From: Candidatus Roizmanbacteria bacterium CG_4_10_14_0_2_um_filter_36_35 | GTDB lineage: Bacteria; Patescibacteriota; Microgenomatia; UBA1406; GWC2-37-13 | Length of the DNA: 6,836 nucleotides | Direction of reading: 5' to 3' | Assembly (NCBI GenBank): GCA_002792355.1 | Contig: PFOE01000031.1 | Location: 1 to 6,836 of the forward strand | Part shown: piece after piece, positions 1-5,528 of the stretch | Layout of the letters: each line of letters opens with the position of its first letter | Position numbering within the stretch: the stretch's first letter is position 1 | Notes under the pieces: generated by a model | The model's input: only the letters and a program-made list of their open reading frames with translations | The model's database searches: none | What the model was told of the DNA's origin: nothing | Program-made: the position numbers and the translations under genes

Positions 1-120
1 ATCTTCTTTACTAATTTTTAAGCCTGGAGGACATCCATCAACCACACAACCAACCGCCCCTCCATGGGATTCTCCAAAAGTCGTCACCCGAAATAATTGT
101 CCAAAAGTATTTCCTGCCAT
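1..120 (-). CDS. aroC: Chorismate synthase, N-terminal 40 codons (partial)
   Basis: The enzyme removes phosphate from 5-enolpyruvylshikimate-3-phosphate to give chorismate, the last step of the common aromatic pathway, using reduced FMN. The ATG is at 120-118. The visible protein begins MAGNTFGQLFRVTTFGESHG and continues through GCVVDGCPPG, which matches the conserved chorismate synthase N-terminus (FGxxFxVTTFGESHG followed by the DGxPPG segment). The histidine of GESHG (residue 19) corresponds to a conserved active-site position. The start lies 8 bp after the aroD stop, with no obvious Shine-Dalgarno, so it is probably translated by reinitiation or coupling as the seventh gene of the operon. 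The rest of the gene is outside the window. Identification is firm even though only 40 codons are visible. Confidence 0.95.
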   Translation of the reverse strand, partial: MAGNTFGQLFRVTTFGESHGGAVGCVVDGCPPGLKISKED

Positions 121-128
121 ATGTATAG

Positions 129-755
129 TTAATTAATTAACTGATAAATCTTTTTTAATTCCATAATATCTATTTGACCAGATGCAGTTTTACCATATGG
201 TGTTGATGCATACATTAAAAACGAACCTAATAACGGTCCTAAAACCCGGGTTATTTTTCCTTTTTCTCCCATACCTATAACTATTATTTCTTCGTTATTA
301 CTTTTGTTTAGTAATAACTTAAATAAATTTACTATATCTGCGCCACTATTAACCATAGTAGCAAATTTCATCACGTCTGGTTGGAATTGTTTCATTTTTT
401 TCTTTATATTTTTTAATAAAATTAAAGACGGCGTTTTTTCAAAATCATGAAAAGAAACTATGATCTTAGTTTTTCTTGACTTTGATAAATCAAAATTAGT
501 TATTAATGAAAAATCAATATCAACAAAGTCAAACTCTAAATCGAAGGCTTTTAAAATAATCTTTTTTATTCTACTGGTAAAAATTGCCTCTTTTATGGTA
601 TTTTTTCTGATTAATTGCAAATCTTTTTCCCTTAAATTTTTTATTTTATCGACTCTTAATTCAATCATTTCAGAAACCTCCTGAATTTTATCAAGATTTT
701 TCAAAAACTTTTTTAAATTTGATCCGGTAACAACTGTACAAATTTTTATCTTCAT
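129..755 (-). CDS. aroD: 3-Dehydroquinate dehydratase, type I
   Basis: This enzyme dehydrates 3-dehydroquinate to 3-dehydroshikimate, the third step of the pathway, through a covalent Schiff base. The protein has 208 residues, at the short end for the type I class (about 220-250 in enterobacteria, shorter in archaea). Visible family signatures are ELRVD (32-36, substrate-binding Glu and Arg), SFHDF (101-105, catalytic His103), DVMKFATM (127-134, Schiff-base Lys130), TRVLGPLLGS (169-178, substrate Arg170) and a C-terminal KTASGQID segment (189-196) with Ser192 and Gln194. All catalytic residues are therefore present. The start follows the aroE stop by 11 bp; a small hairpin (762-776) covers that junction. 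This is the lysine (type I) class, not the small dodecameric type II (AroQ) that many bacteria use. Confidence 0.95.
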   Translation of the reverse strand: MKIKICTVVTGSNLKKFLKNLDKIQEVSEMIELRVDKIKNLREKDLQLIRKNTIKEAIFTSRIKKIILKAFDLEFDFVDIDFSLITNFDLSKSRKTKIIVSFHDFEKTPSLILLKNIKKKMKQFQPDVMKFATMVNSGADIVNLFKLLLNKSNNEEIIVIGMGEKGKITRVLGPLLGSFLMYASTPYGKTASGQIDIMELKKIYQLIN

Positions 756-761
756 ATTATC

Positions 762-776
762 ACACCCTACGGGTGT
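762..776 (-). promoter_or_regulatory. Small hairpin at the aroE/aroD junction
   Basis: A perfect 6-bp inverted repeat, ACACCC-GTA-GGGTGT on the minus strand, spans the aroE TAG stop and ends 6 nt before the aroD ATG. There is no U-tract after it, so it is not an intrinsic terminator. Its 3' arm holds the only G-rich stretch (GGGTG) upstream of aroD, so it could limit access to the aroD start or protect mRNA ends. That role is inference; the repeat could be incidental. Confidence 0.35.
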
Positions 777-1588
777 ACTAAAACTTTTCTCATAATTTCT
801 TCCGGTGCTTTACGGCTAGTGTATATTTCAAATTGGGCCGTTCCTTGGTGCAGCAACATTTCAACTCCATGAATGATAGTTGCGCCTCGTTTTTTAGCCT
901 CTATAAGTAACTTTGTTTCAAAAGGAACATAAACAATATCAAAAACTATTTGTTTGCTAGTTATATAATCAATTGGAATTGGTAACTCATTATCTAAAGG
1001 CTTCATACCAACAGAAGTGGTATTTATAATAATGTCGCTGTTTTTTATTTCATTACTATTATTTAGACTCCCTCCTTGACAACCAAATTCTTTAGCTAAT
1101 TGTTTAGCTTTATTAATAGTTCGATTAAAAATTTTTACTTTTGCTCTCCGTCTTAATAATCCATAAACAGCGGCTCGAGCCGCTCCTCCGGCCCCTAAAA
1201 CAGCCACTTTTTTCCCTTTTAGAAAGGTGATTTTTTCCAAAGGAGTAATAACTCCTAACCAATCTGTATTAAAACCGATTAATCTCCCGTTTTGATTTAT
1301 GACCGTATTAACTGCGCCAATTTTTTTTGCAGTTTTGTCTATTCTATCTAAATGTTTCATAACTTCGATCTTATGGGGAATGGTACAAGTTAAACCGTGA
1401 ATTCCCATTTTTTTCATTGCTTGAATAACCATTTCAACATCCTTAATCTTGACTCTAGCTCCAAGAAAAACAAACTGATTATCTATTCCCAAAGCCTCAA
1501 ATCCCGCATTATGCATCGCAGGAGATAGCGAATGGCTAACTGGATCGCCGATAATCAGACAAATTTTAGTTTTTGCTGAAATTTTCAT
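767..1588 (-). CDS. aroE: Shikimate 5-dehydrogenase (NADP-dependent)
   Basis: It reduces 3-dehydroshikimate to shikimate with NADPH. The 273-residue length is typical. The N-terminal substrate domain shows GDPVSHSLSPAMHN (14-27, shikimate-binding serines 20 and 22) and TIPHK (69-73, catalytic Lys73), followed by IGAVNTV (90-96) and GFNTDWLG (105-112, catalytic Asp109). The Rossmann domain has GAGGAARA (132-139) and an NRT motif (155-157) expected to contact the NADP phosphate, then NTTSVGM (189-195) and a C-terminal GVEMLLHQG (241-249) that closes the active site. One departure: the usual NVTIPHK reads TCTIPHK. The start codon overlaps the aroK stop as ATGA and no Shine-Dalgarno is visible, so translation is likely coupled to aroK. 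Confidence 0.97.
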   Translation of the reverse strand: MKISAKTKICLIIGDPVSHSLSPAMHNAGFEALGIDNQFVFLGARVKIKDVEMVIQAMKKMGIHGLTCTIPHKIEVMKHLDRIDKTAKKIGAVNTVINQNGRLIGFNTDWLGVITPLEKITFLKGKKVAVLGAGGAARAAVYGLLRRRAKVKIFNRTINKAKQLAKEFGCQGGSLNNSNEIKNSDIIINTTSVGMKPLDNELPIPIDYITSKQIVFDIVYVPFETKLLIEAKKRGATIIHGVEMLLHQGTAQFEIYTSRKAPEEIMRKVLVHP

Positions 1589-2115
1589 ATTTTTAGTTGA
1601 ATAAACTTATTTAAAACTTCTTTAGGGTTTTCGTTTTTTATTTCTAAGGTAAAATCTGCTAATTTTCTATAAACTGGTAATCTTATTTTCACAAGTTCCT
1701 CAAAAGATTTTTTTGGATTTCCAGGATCTTTAAAAAACGCTGGAATACCATTTTTTATAATCCGTTGAAAATTTATTTCTTTATCCAAATCTAATAAAAC
1801 AATTGTCCCGATTTCTTTTAAAATTATTTGATTTTCTTTATTTAATGGCGTTCCACCAGCACAATCAATAATTATATTTTTTAGTTTTATTTTTTTAATT
1901 TCTAACAATACTTCCGTTTCTATTTTTCGGAAATAACGATTACCATGTTTTCTAAAAATTTCCCGAAATGATAAAATTTCTCTTTTTATTTTTCTATGTC
2001 TTTCTTCAATTAATTGATCAATAACAATTAACTTTAGATTAAAATGATTACTTATATTTCTTGCTAAAGTTGACTTTCCTGAATTTTTTAAACCGATAAT
2101 AATGATATTTTTCAT
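1585..2115 (-). CDS. aroK: Shikimate kinase (divergent)
   Basis: It phosphorylates shikimate at the 3-hydroxyl using ATP. The protein has 176 residues, a usual size. The Walker A loop is GLKNSGKST (8-16). The shikimate-binding helix reads VIDQLIEE (31-38): Asp33 aligns with the essential second Asp of the family DxD motif, while the first Asp, a Mg-associated position, is Val31. Also seen are a REIFRKHG...FRKIE segment (51-66, Arg63), CAGG (85-88) in place of the usual GGG, and RLPVYRKLAD (145-154) near the end. The LID region (about 121-138) lacks the usual RPLL and is GIPAFFKDPGNP instead. Its position between aroA and aroE, with 4-bp overlaps on both sides, supports the assignment. A related small-molecule kinase is the only alternative, and context makes that unlikely. 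Confidence 0.9.
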   Translation of the reverse strand: MKNIIIIGLKNSGKSTLARNISNHFNLKLIVIDQLIEERHRKIKREILSFREIFRKHGNRYFRKIETEVLLEIKKIKLKNIIIDCAGGTPLNKENQIILKEIGTIVLLDLDKEINFQRIIKNGIPAFFKDPGNPKKSFEELVKIRLPVYRKLADFTLEIKNENPKEVLNKFIQLKI

Positions 2116-3413
2116 ATTTTTTTAATATTTGTTCCTAAATTTATAAACTGATCAGTAAAATTATTAAATGTTTTATCAAGAGATTCCGCGTTATTAAGGT
2201 TTGTTTCTCCCGTTGACCTCATCCCGGCGACGGTAAAATTCATAACCATCCGATGATCTTTATGACTATTAATTTTTGCTCCCTTTAAATCTTTTCCTCC
2301 GTTACCTTTAATAATCAAGCCATCTTTTTTTTCCATCACTTTTACTCCCATTGAGATTAAAGCTTTAGTTACAGCTTTAATACGATCACATTCTTTATGA
2401 TGTTGAATCTCGTTATTAAATATTTCTGTTTTTCCCTGAGCGAAAGCAGCCGCAATAGCAATAGGAACAAATTGATCAGTAAAATTATTCGCATCTACTT
2501 TTGTACCTTTAAGATGTGGAGAAAACTGTGCAACTACAGAGTTGTTTGTAAATTTTATATCAGCGCCCATTTTTTTCAATACTGGGACTACTAGACGATC
2601 AGGGCAACTATCTTTTGGATCAATATTTATTACTTCAATTTTCGACCCAGGAATAAGAATGCCGGCTAAAAGAACTGTTGGAATGGACTGCCAATCAGCT
2701 GGTATTACCACATTGCCAAGAGGTTTTAAAATCTGACCGCCAGAAACTCGAAAGTGTTCATATTTATTCCCAATATTATGGACTTTTATTCCTGCTTTTT
2801 TTAACCAAGATATTGTTAATTCTACCCAGGGTTTTTCACCAGCATTGGTAACAAAAATTTCCGTATCCTTTTGACATAAAGAACATCCAATTAGTAATGC
2901 AGATACAATTTGTGACTCTGCCCCATCAACTGTACATTTCCCGCCATTAATTTTCCCTTTGATAATTATTGGTGCATGATTGTCTGATTTTGTTGTCACA
3001 CCCCATCCTCCAAGCTGGTTGACGGCATCAACGACTGGTTTTGCCAACCGATTATGACGTAAAGATTCATCGCCGGTAATGACGACATATTTATCAGTAA
3101 GAACAGCTGAGATAATACCAAAATACCTAAGCAGTGGCCCAGAATTACCACATTCAATTACATTGTCTGGAACCTGTACTTTATTTCCAATTCCTTCAAT
3201 TAACCAGCTTTCACCAACTTTGTTAATCTTTGCTCCAAATTGTCTCATTCCCTCAATTGCCTTTAACCAATCTTTTGATTCTTTAGGACGGATAATTTTT
3301 GATTTCCCATGAGCTAGGCCGGCAAGAAATAAAGCCCGCCATCCATGGGATTTAGCCGGTGGAACGTGAAATTTCCCTATTAAATTGTTACTTTTTCTTA
3401 CTAAAATTTTCAT
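2112..3413 (-). CDS. aroA: 3-Phosphoshikimate 1-carboxyvinyltransferase (EPSP synthase), divergent
   Basis: It joins shikimate-3-phosphate and PEP to form EPSP. The 433-residue length is normal and the fold repeats are recognisable. The N-terminal loop is PPAKSHGWRA (18-27), keeping Lys21, Ser22 and Arg26 at the spacing of Lys22/Ser23/Arg27 in E. coli, although the usual PGDKS(I/T)(S/T)HR text is altered. Other landmarks are CGNSGPLLR (88-96, PEP loop), ESQ (166-168), ADWQS (239-243), TDQF (312-315, catalytic Asp313), KECDRIK (340-346, catalytic Glu341) and KDHRM (385-389). At the PEP loop Pro93 stands where E. coli has Thr97, and Tyr97 where it has Pro101. Its ATG overlaps the aroB stop as ATGA, with no Shine-Dalgarno. 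The active site looks complete, so I expect a functional but distant EPSP synthase. Confidence 0.94.
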   Translation of the reverse strand: MKILVRKSNNLIGKFHVPPAKSHGWRALFLAGLAHGKSKIIRPKESKDWLKAIEGMRQFGAKINKVGESWLIEGIGNKVQVPDNVIECGNSGPLLRYFGIISAVLTDKYVVITGDESLRHNRLAKPVVDAVNQLGGWGVTTKSDNHAPIIIKGKINGGKCTVDGAESQIVSALLIGCSLCQKDTEIFVTNAGEKPWVELTISWLKKAGIKVHNIGNKYEHFRVSGGQILKPLGNVVIPADWQSIPTVLLAGILIPGSKIEVINIDPKDSCPDRLVVPVLKKMGADIKFTNNSVVAQFSPHLKGTKVDANNFTDQFVPIAIAAAFAQGKTEIFNNEIQHHKECDRIKAVTKALISMGVKVMEKKDGLIIKGNGGKDLKGAKINSHKDHRMVMNFTVAGMRSTGETNLNNAESLDKTFNNFTDQFINLGTNIKKI

Positions 3414-4450
3414 ATTATTATTGATTCAATCGCTCTAATTATTAAATTATTAGGCGCTTCTATATTAACGTTAACCTTTCCGATTTTTTCCGGCAAACTC
3501 CACAAAATTTTCTTGTTGGTATTTTTTTTATCAAAAGCCATGATTCGTAAAATATCATTAATTGAAAGATTTTCTATTCTCGTCGGCAAACCAGTTTGAC
3601 AAATAGTTTTTTCTATCGTTAGAAAATCTTTTTTTGATAACATTCCTAACAGATTAGATAGCTTACTTTCGGCAATAATACCAACAGCGACCGCTTCTCC
3701 ATGTAATAATGGTTTATTTGTTTTCCAACTTAACGATTCGATCGCATGACCAATGGTGTGACCAAAATTAAGAACTTTTCTTAAGTTATTTTCTTCTGGA
3801 TCTTCTTTAACAATGTTTGATTTTATTTCTACTGATTGTTTCACTATTCTTATTAACTCCTCTTGGCTAAATTCTTCCGGTATTTTTGAAGTAACTAAAT
3901 CAAAATATTTACGTCCGGAAATAACTCCGTGTTTGATAATCTCACCAAAGGCGGAAACTAATTCCCGTTTCGGTAAAGTTTTTAATGTTGAAACATCAAT
4001 TACAACACCCATTGGATTTTCAAAAATTCCAATGCTATTTTTTATTCCCTGGAAATCAATTCCGTTTTTTCCGCCAACGCTGGCGTCAACTTGGGCTAAA
4101 AGAGTCGTTGGAATATTAATAAAATCTATTCCTCTCATAAATGTTGATGCGGCAAATCCTCCCATATCGCAAATCACACCTCCTCCAAGATTAATTAATA
4201 AAGACTGCCTATCCAGACCATTTTCGAACATTTTTCCCCATATTTTTCTCACCGTTTTAATGTTTTTTTCTTTTTCTCCTTGTTTAATAATAATTTCTGA
4301 TATTTTTTGTTTTAAAGACCTTTTTACAGTAAGTAACCAATGTTTGGCCACATTAGTATCGGTTAAAACAGCCACTGTTGAAAAACGATCAAAATCAAAC
4401 AGTTGATTGATTTTTGACAACAAATTGTTTCCAATAATAATTTTTTCCAT
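3410..4450 (-). CDS. aroB: 3-Dehydroquinate synthase
   Basis: It converts DAHP to 3-dehydroquinate, the second pathway step, using NAD and a divalent metal. The 346-residue length is typical. The NAD domain contains LGGGVICDMGGFAAS (88-102) and FMRGIDFINIPTTLLAQVD (104-122), followed by ASVGGKNGID (123-132). The metal ligands appear as Glu170 in FGEIIKHG (168-175), His231 in NFGHTIGHAIE (228-238) and His250 in LLHGEAVAVG (248-257). A late FDKKNTNKKILWSLP segment (306-320) is also characteristic. The start is 4 bp after the DAHP synthase stop, without a clear ribosome-binding site. The C-terminal TGA overlaps the aroA start. Nothing suggests loss of function. Confidence 0.98.
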   Translation of the reverse strand: MEKIIIGNNLLSKINQLFDFDRFSTVAVLTDTNVAKHWLLTVKRSLKQKISEIIIKQGEKEKNIKTVRKIWGKMFENGLDRQSLLINLGGGVICDMGGFAASTFMRGIDFINIPTTLLAQVDASVGGKNGIDFQGIKNSIGIFENPMGVVIDVSTLKTLPKRELVSAFGEIIKHGVISGRKYFDLVTSKIPEEFSQEELIRIVKQSVEIKSNIVKEDPEENNLRKVLNFGHTIGHAIESLSWKTNKPLLHGEAVAVGIIAESKLSNLLGMLSKKDFLTIEKTICQTGLPTRIENLSINDILRIMAFDKKNTNKKILWSLPEKIGKVNVNIEAPNNLIIRAIESIII

Positions 4451-4454
4451 ATGA

Positions 4455-5219
4455 TTAAAACGCTTTTAATAACTGATCAAATTCTTGAAAATTTAACTGC
4501 TGTTTAGCGTCTGATTTGGCTTTTTCCGGTTCCGGATGAACCTCAACCATCATCCCGTCAAAATCATACTGTTTTGCCTCTTTAATTATTCGAAAAACAT
4601 TATCGACGGTTCCTCCAATATGGGAAGGATCAACTATCATCGCTAAACCGGTTTTTTCTTTGATTCTCATCGCCATTTCGAAGTCAGGTAAATTACGCAT
4701 TTTCAAAGGATTTTTACCCTTTGGAGAAAAGCCGCGATGATTAAGAATGACTCGCTTAGGAGAGAGACCTGAACTTAAAACATGGTCCACTATCCCTAAC
4801 CAATGTCTTTCTTCTTTCCAGGGCTGGTTTTTGATAAGAAGCCTGACTGATTTTGGCGCTTCTTCGTTGATCCTTAAAGCAACTCCTCTTTGTAAATAAT
4901 GGTTTTGATTACGCGAACCAAGCCAAAAGAGAATTTTATTAACATTGCCTTTCTTGCCGATGATTTTTAACACTAGAGAAACTTGATCGGGAAATAATAC
5001 TTCAGTGGCGACTGTGATTCCCATTTTTGTCACTTGAGCCAACCAGGTAACTCCTTTTTCCCCTACACCTTCAAATCCGGGCACAGTTCTTGGCTTCCAA
5101 AGACTGGCCCTCATGATCTTTATTCCTCTTTTCTTTAACTCTTTTGCACAGCTGATAACCTGTTCTTGTGATTCGGCCGCACAGGGCCCGGCAATGATGA
5201 TTTTTTGTTTTGTTTTCAT
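4455..5219 (-). CDS. aroF: 3-Deoxy-7-phosphoheptulonate (DAHP) synthase, type I-beta, catalytic domain only
   Basis: It condenses PEP with erythrose-4-phosphate, the committed step into the aromatic pathway. The 254 residues form just the TIM barrel. Signatures are IIIAGPCAAES (7-17), LWKPRT (40-45), FEGVGEKG (49-56), ATEV (71-74), LGSR (100-103), LLIKNQ (127-132), HRGF (161-164), DPSHIGG (197-203), VEVHPEPEKAKSDAKQ (225-240). The metal ligands are Cys13, His200, Glu226 and Asp237; the 26- and 11-residue spacings match the T. maritima enzyme as I recall it. The text from HRGF on resembles chorismate-mutase-fused Bacteroidetes-type enzymes, but no mutase or ferredoxin-like regulatory domain is attached, so it should be feedback-insensitive. 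The ATG is reached immediately after the U-tract of an attenuator terminator, with the protein core beginning six residues later, so a downstream start is unlikely. The symbol could equally be aroG. Confidence 0.96.
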   Translation of the reverse strand: MKTKQKIIIAGPCAAESQEQVISCAKELKKRGIKIMRASLWKPRTVPGFEGVGEKGVTWLAQVTKMGITVATEVLFPDQVSLVLKIIGKKGNVNKILFWLGSRNQNHYLQRGVALRINEEAPKSVRLLIKNQPWKEERHWLGIVDHVLSSGLSPKRVILNHRGFSPKGKNPLKMRNLPDFEMAMRIKEKTGLAMIVDPSHIGGTVDNVFRIIKEAKQYDFDGMMVEVHPEPEKAKSDAKQQLNFQEFDQLLKAF

Positions 5220-5244
5220 AAAAAAATCCCCGCTTTCGGCGGGG
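5220..5244 (-). terminator. Attenuator B intrinsic terminator, abutting the DAHP synthase ATG
   Basis: On the minus strand the stem CCCCGC (5244-5239), loop CGAAA and GCGGGG (5233-5228) form six GC pairs. They are followed by A and seven T (5226-5220), and then directly by the ATG at 5219. This is a textbook intrinsic terminator shape. Because it lies between the leader ORF and the first structural gene, it acts as an attenuator and not as the end of another transcript. The GGGG of its 3' arm is also the only Shine-Dalgarno-like sequence for the DAHP synthase, so folding the stem should also hide that site. Confidence 0.9.
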
Positions 5245-5289
5245 TCTGATGTTTTTTAATGTTTAAAATCATTAAAATAGATCCCGCCT
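5238..5289 (-). promoter_or_regulatory. Attenuator B antiterminator
   Basis: The strand GGCGGGATCT (5288-5279), beginning in the leader B stop codon, can pair with AGACCCCGCC (5247-5238), the 5' arm of the terminator. Nine of ten positions pair, with one A-C mismatch. Between them TTTTAATG (5277-5270) and CATTAAAA (5261-5254) make a further perfect 8-bp stem, so the whole region can form one long coaxial hairpin that excludes the terminator. A competing CCCG (5297-5294)/CGGG (5286-5283) pairing provides the 1:2 pause structure expected in a classical attenuator. These are hand-found pairings; no folding energy was computed. Confidence 0.82.
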
Positions 5290-5338
5290 AAATCGGGTAA
5301 AAATAAAAGTAAAAATTTAAAACTAATATTCTTTTCAT
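5288..5338 (-). CDS. Leader peptide B (Phe/Tyr attenuator peptide)
   Basis: This 16-codon ORF encodes MKRILVLNFYFYFYPI and ends in TAG. Six consecutive codons are Phe-Tyr-Phe-Tyr-Phe-Tyr, with no Trp. A good Shine-Dalgarno, GGAAAGGA (5352-5345), sits 6 nt before the ATG. The stop codon falls in the loop between the CCCG and CGGG arms, so a ribosome stalled on the aromatic codons would cover the first arm and free the second for antitermination, while one reaching the stop would cover the second and let the terminator form. The peptide itself is presumably not a functional product. It is analogous in design, not in sequence, to the enterobacterial pheA and pheST leaders. Confidence 0.88.
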   Translation of the reverse strand: MKRILVLNFYFYFYPI

Positions 5339-5355
5339 AATATTTCCTTTCCACT

Positions 5356-5425
5356 ACCCTCCTAATCTTAGTATTCGCCTTACCTACTATTCGTAGCACG
5401 GTTCATACTGCGATTTCCGGAGGGT
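5356..5425 (-). ncRNA. Unidentified structured RNA element in the leader
   Basis: About 70 nt of the transcript form nested complementary segments: ACCCTCC (5425-5419) with GGAGGGT (5362-5356), AATC with GATT, AGTAT (5409-5405) with ATACT, and an apical CTAC-GAATA-GTAG. That gives roughly 20 bp interrupted by small internal loops, the largest being GAACCGTG opposite GTAAGGCGA. The compact shape resembles a riboswitch aptamer or a structural spacer. I recognise no known class: there is no T-box AGGGUGGNACCGCG sequence and no tRNA T-arm consensus. Its function is unknown, and its position between the two attenuators suggests insulation or a second sensory input. Confidence 0.5.
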
Positions 5426-5429
5426 TTAC

Positions 5430-5465
5430 GGTTTGTAAGCCAAATTATAAATTTGGCAACAAACC
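5430..5465 (-). other. Strong stem-loop between attenuators A and B
   Basis: GGTTTGT (5465-5459 read as ACAAACC's partner) and GCCAAATT/AATTTGGC form a 15-bp hairpin: an 8-bp inner stem (5439-5446 with 5450-5457), a 3-nt loop, and a 7-bp outer stem (5430-5436 with 5459-5465) separated by a small internal loop. A rival pairing exists between AGGGTTT (5467-5461 on the minus strand) and AAACCCT (5427-5421), which would break both this hairpin's outer stem and the adjacent element's basal stem. The arrangement could be a conformational switch or simply a repeat-derived structure. There is no U-tract, so it is not a terminator. Confidence 0.55.
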
Positions 5466-5469
5466 CTAC

Positions 5470-5493
5470 AAAAAAACCCGCTCTCGCGGGGTT
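5470..5493 (-). terminator. Attenuator A intrinsic terminator
   Basis: On the minus strand the arm CCCGC (5490-5486), a GAGA tetraloop and GCGGG (5481-5477) make five GC pairs, extendable by two A-U pairs past one bulged C. Seven T (5476-5470) follow. It lies 23 nt after the stop of leader peptide A and upstream of attenuator B, so it is the first of two decision points the polymerase meets before the DAHP synthase gene. Confidence 0.88.
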
Positions 5494-5528
5494 AAACTTA
5501 TATTTTTATTAATAAATTAACCGCCGCG
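5485..5528 (-). promoter_or_regulatory. Attenuator A antiterminator
   Basis: CGCGGCGGTTAA (5528-5517), which spells the last three codons and the stop of leader A, is complementary to TTAACCCCGCG (5495-5485), the 5' arm of terminator A with its flank. Eleven pairs form with a single bulged C. A ribosome finishing the leader would occlude the first strand and permit termination; one stalled earlier on the Phe/Tyr codons would leave it free. A short CCCG/CGCGG pairing (5536-5526 region) offers the competing 1:2 structure. Found by eye, without energy calculation. Confidence 0.82.

Noticed and set aside
3813..4406. Long plus-strand open frame opposite aroB (197 codons), and other plus-strand frames opposite the ar genes
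   Set aside because: They lie antisense to a gene with complete family motifs, have no recognisable domain and no ribosome-binding site; they are shadow frames.
5228..5257. The terminator B stem acting as a plus-strand terminator because of TTTTTT at 5252-5257
   Set aside because: Seven bases separate stem and T-tract, and there is no plus-strand gene upstream that it could end; the minus-strand reading has an immediate U7.
5380..5406. A third leader ORF (MNRATNSR) between the two attenuators
   Set aside because: It has no aromatic codon run, no well-spaced Shine-Dalgarno and no terminator of its own; it lies inside the structured element.
5356..5425. tRNA gene or T-box leader, suggested by the 7-bp closing stem and about 70-nt length
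   Set aside because: On neither strand is there a TTCRANY T-loop with a 5-bp stem, a D-arm GG, or a plausible anticodon arm, and the T-box consensus AGGGUGGNACCGCG is absent. It is kept only as an unidentified structured RNA.
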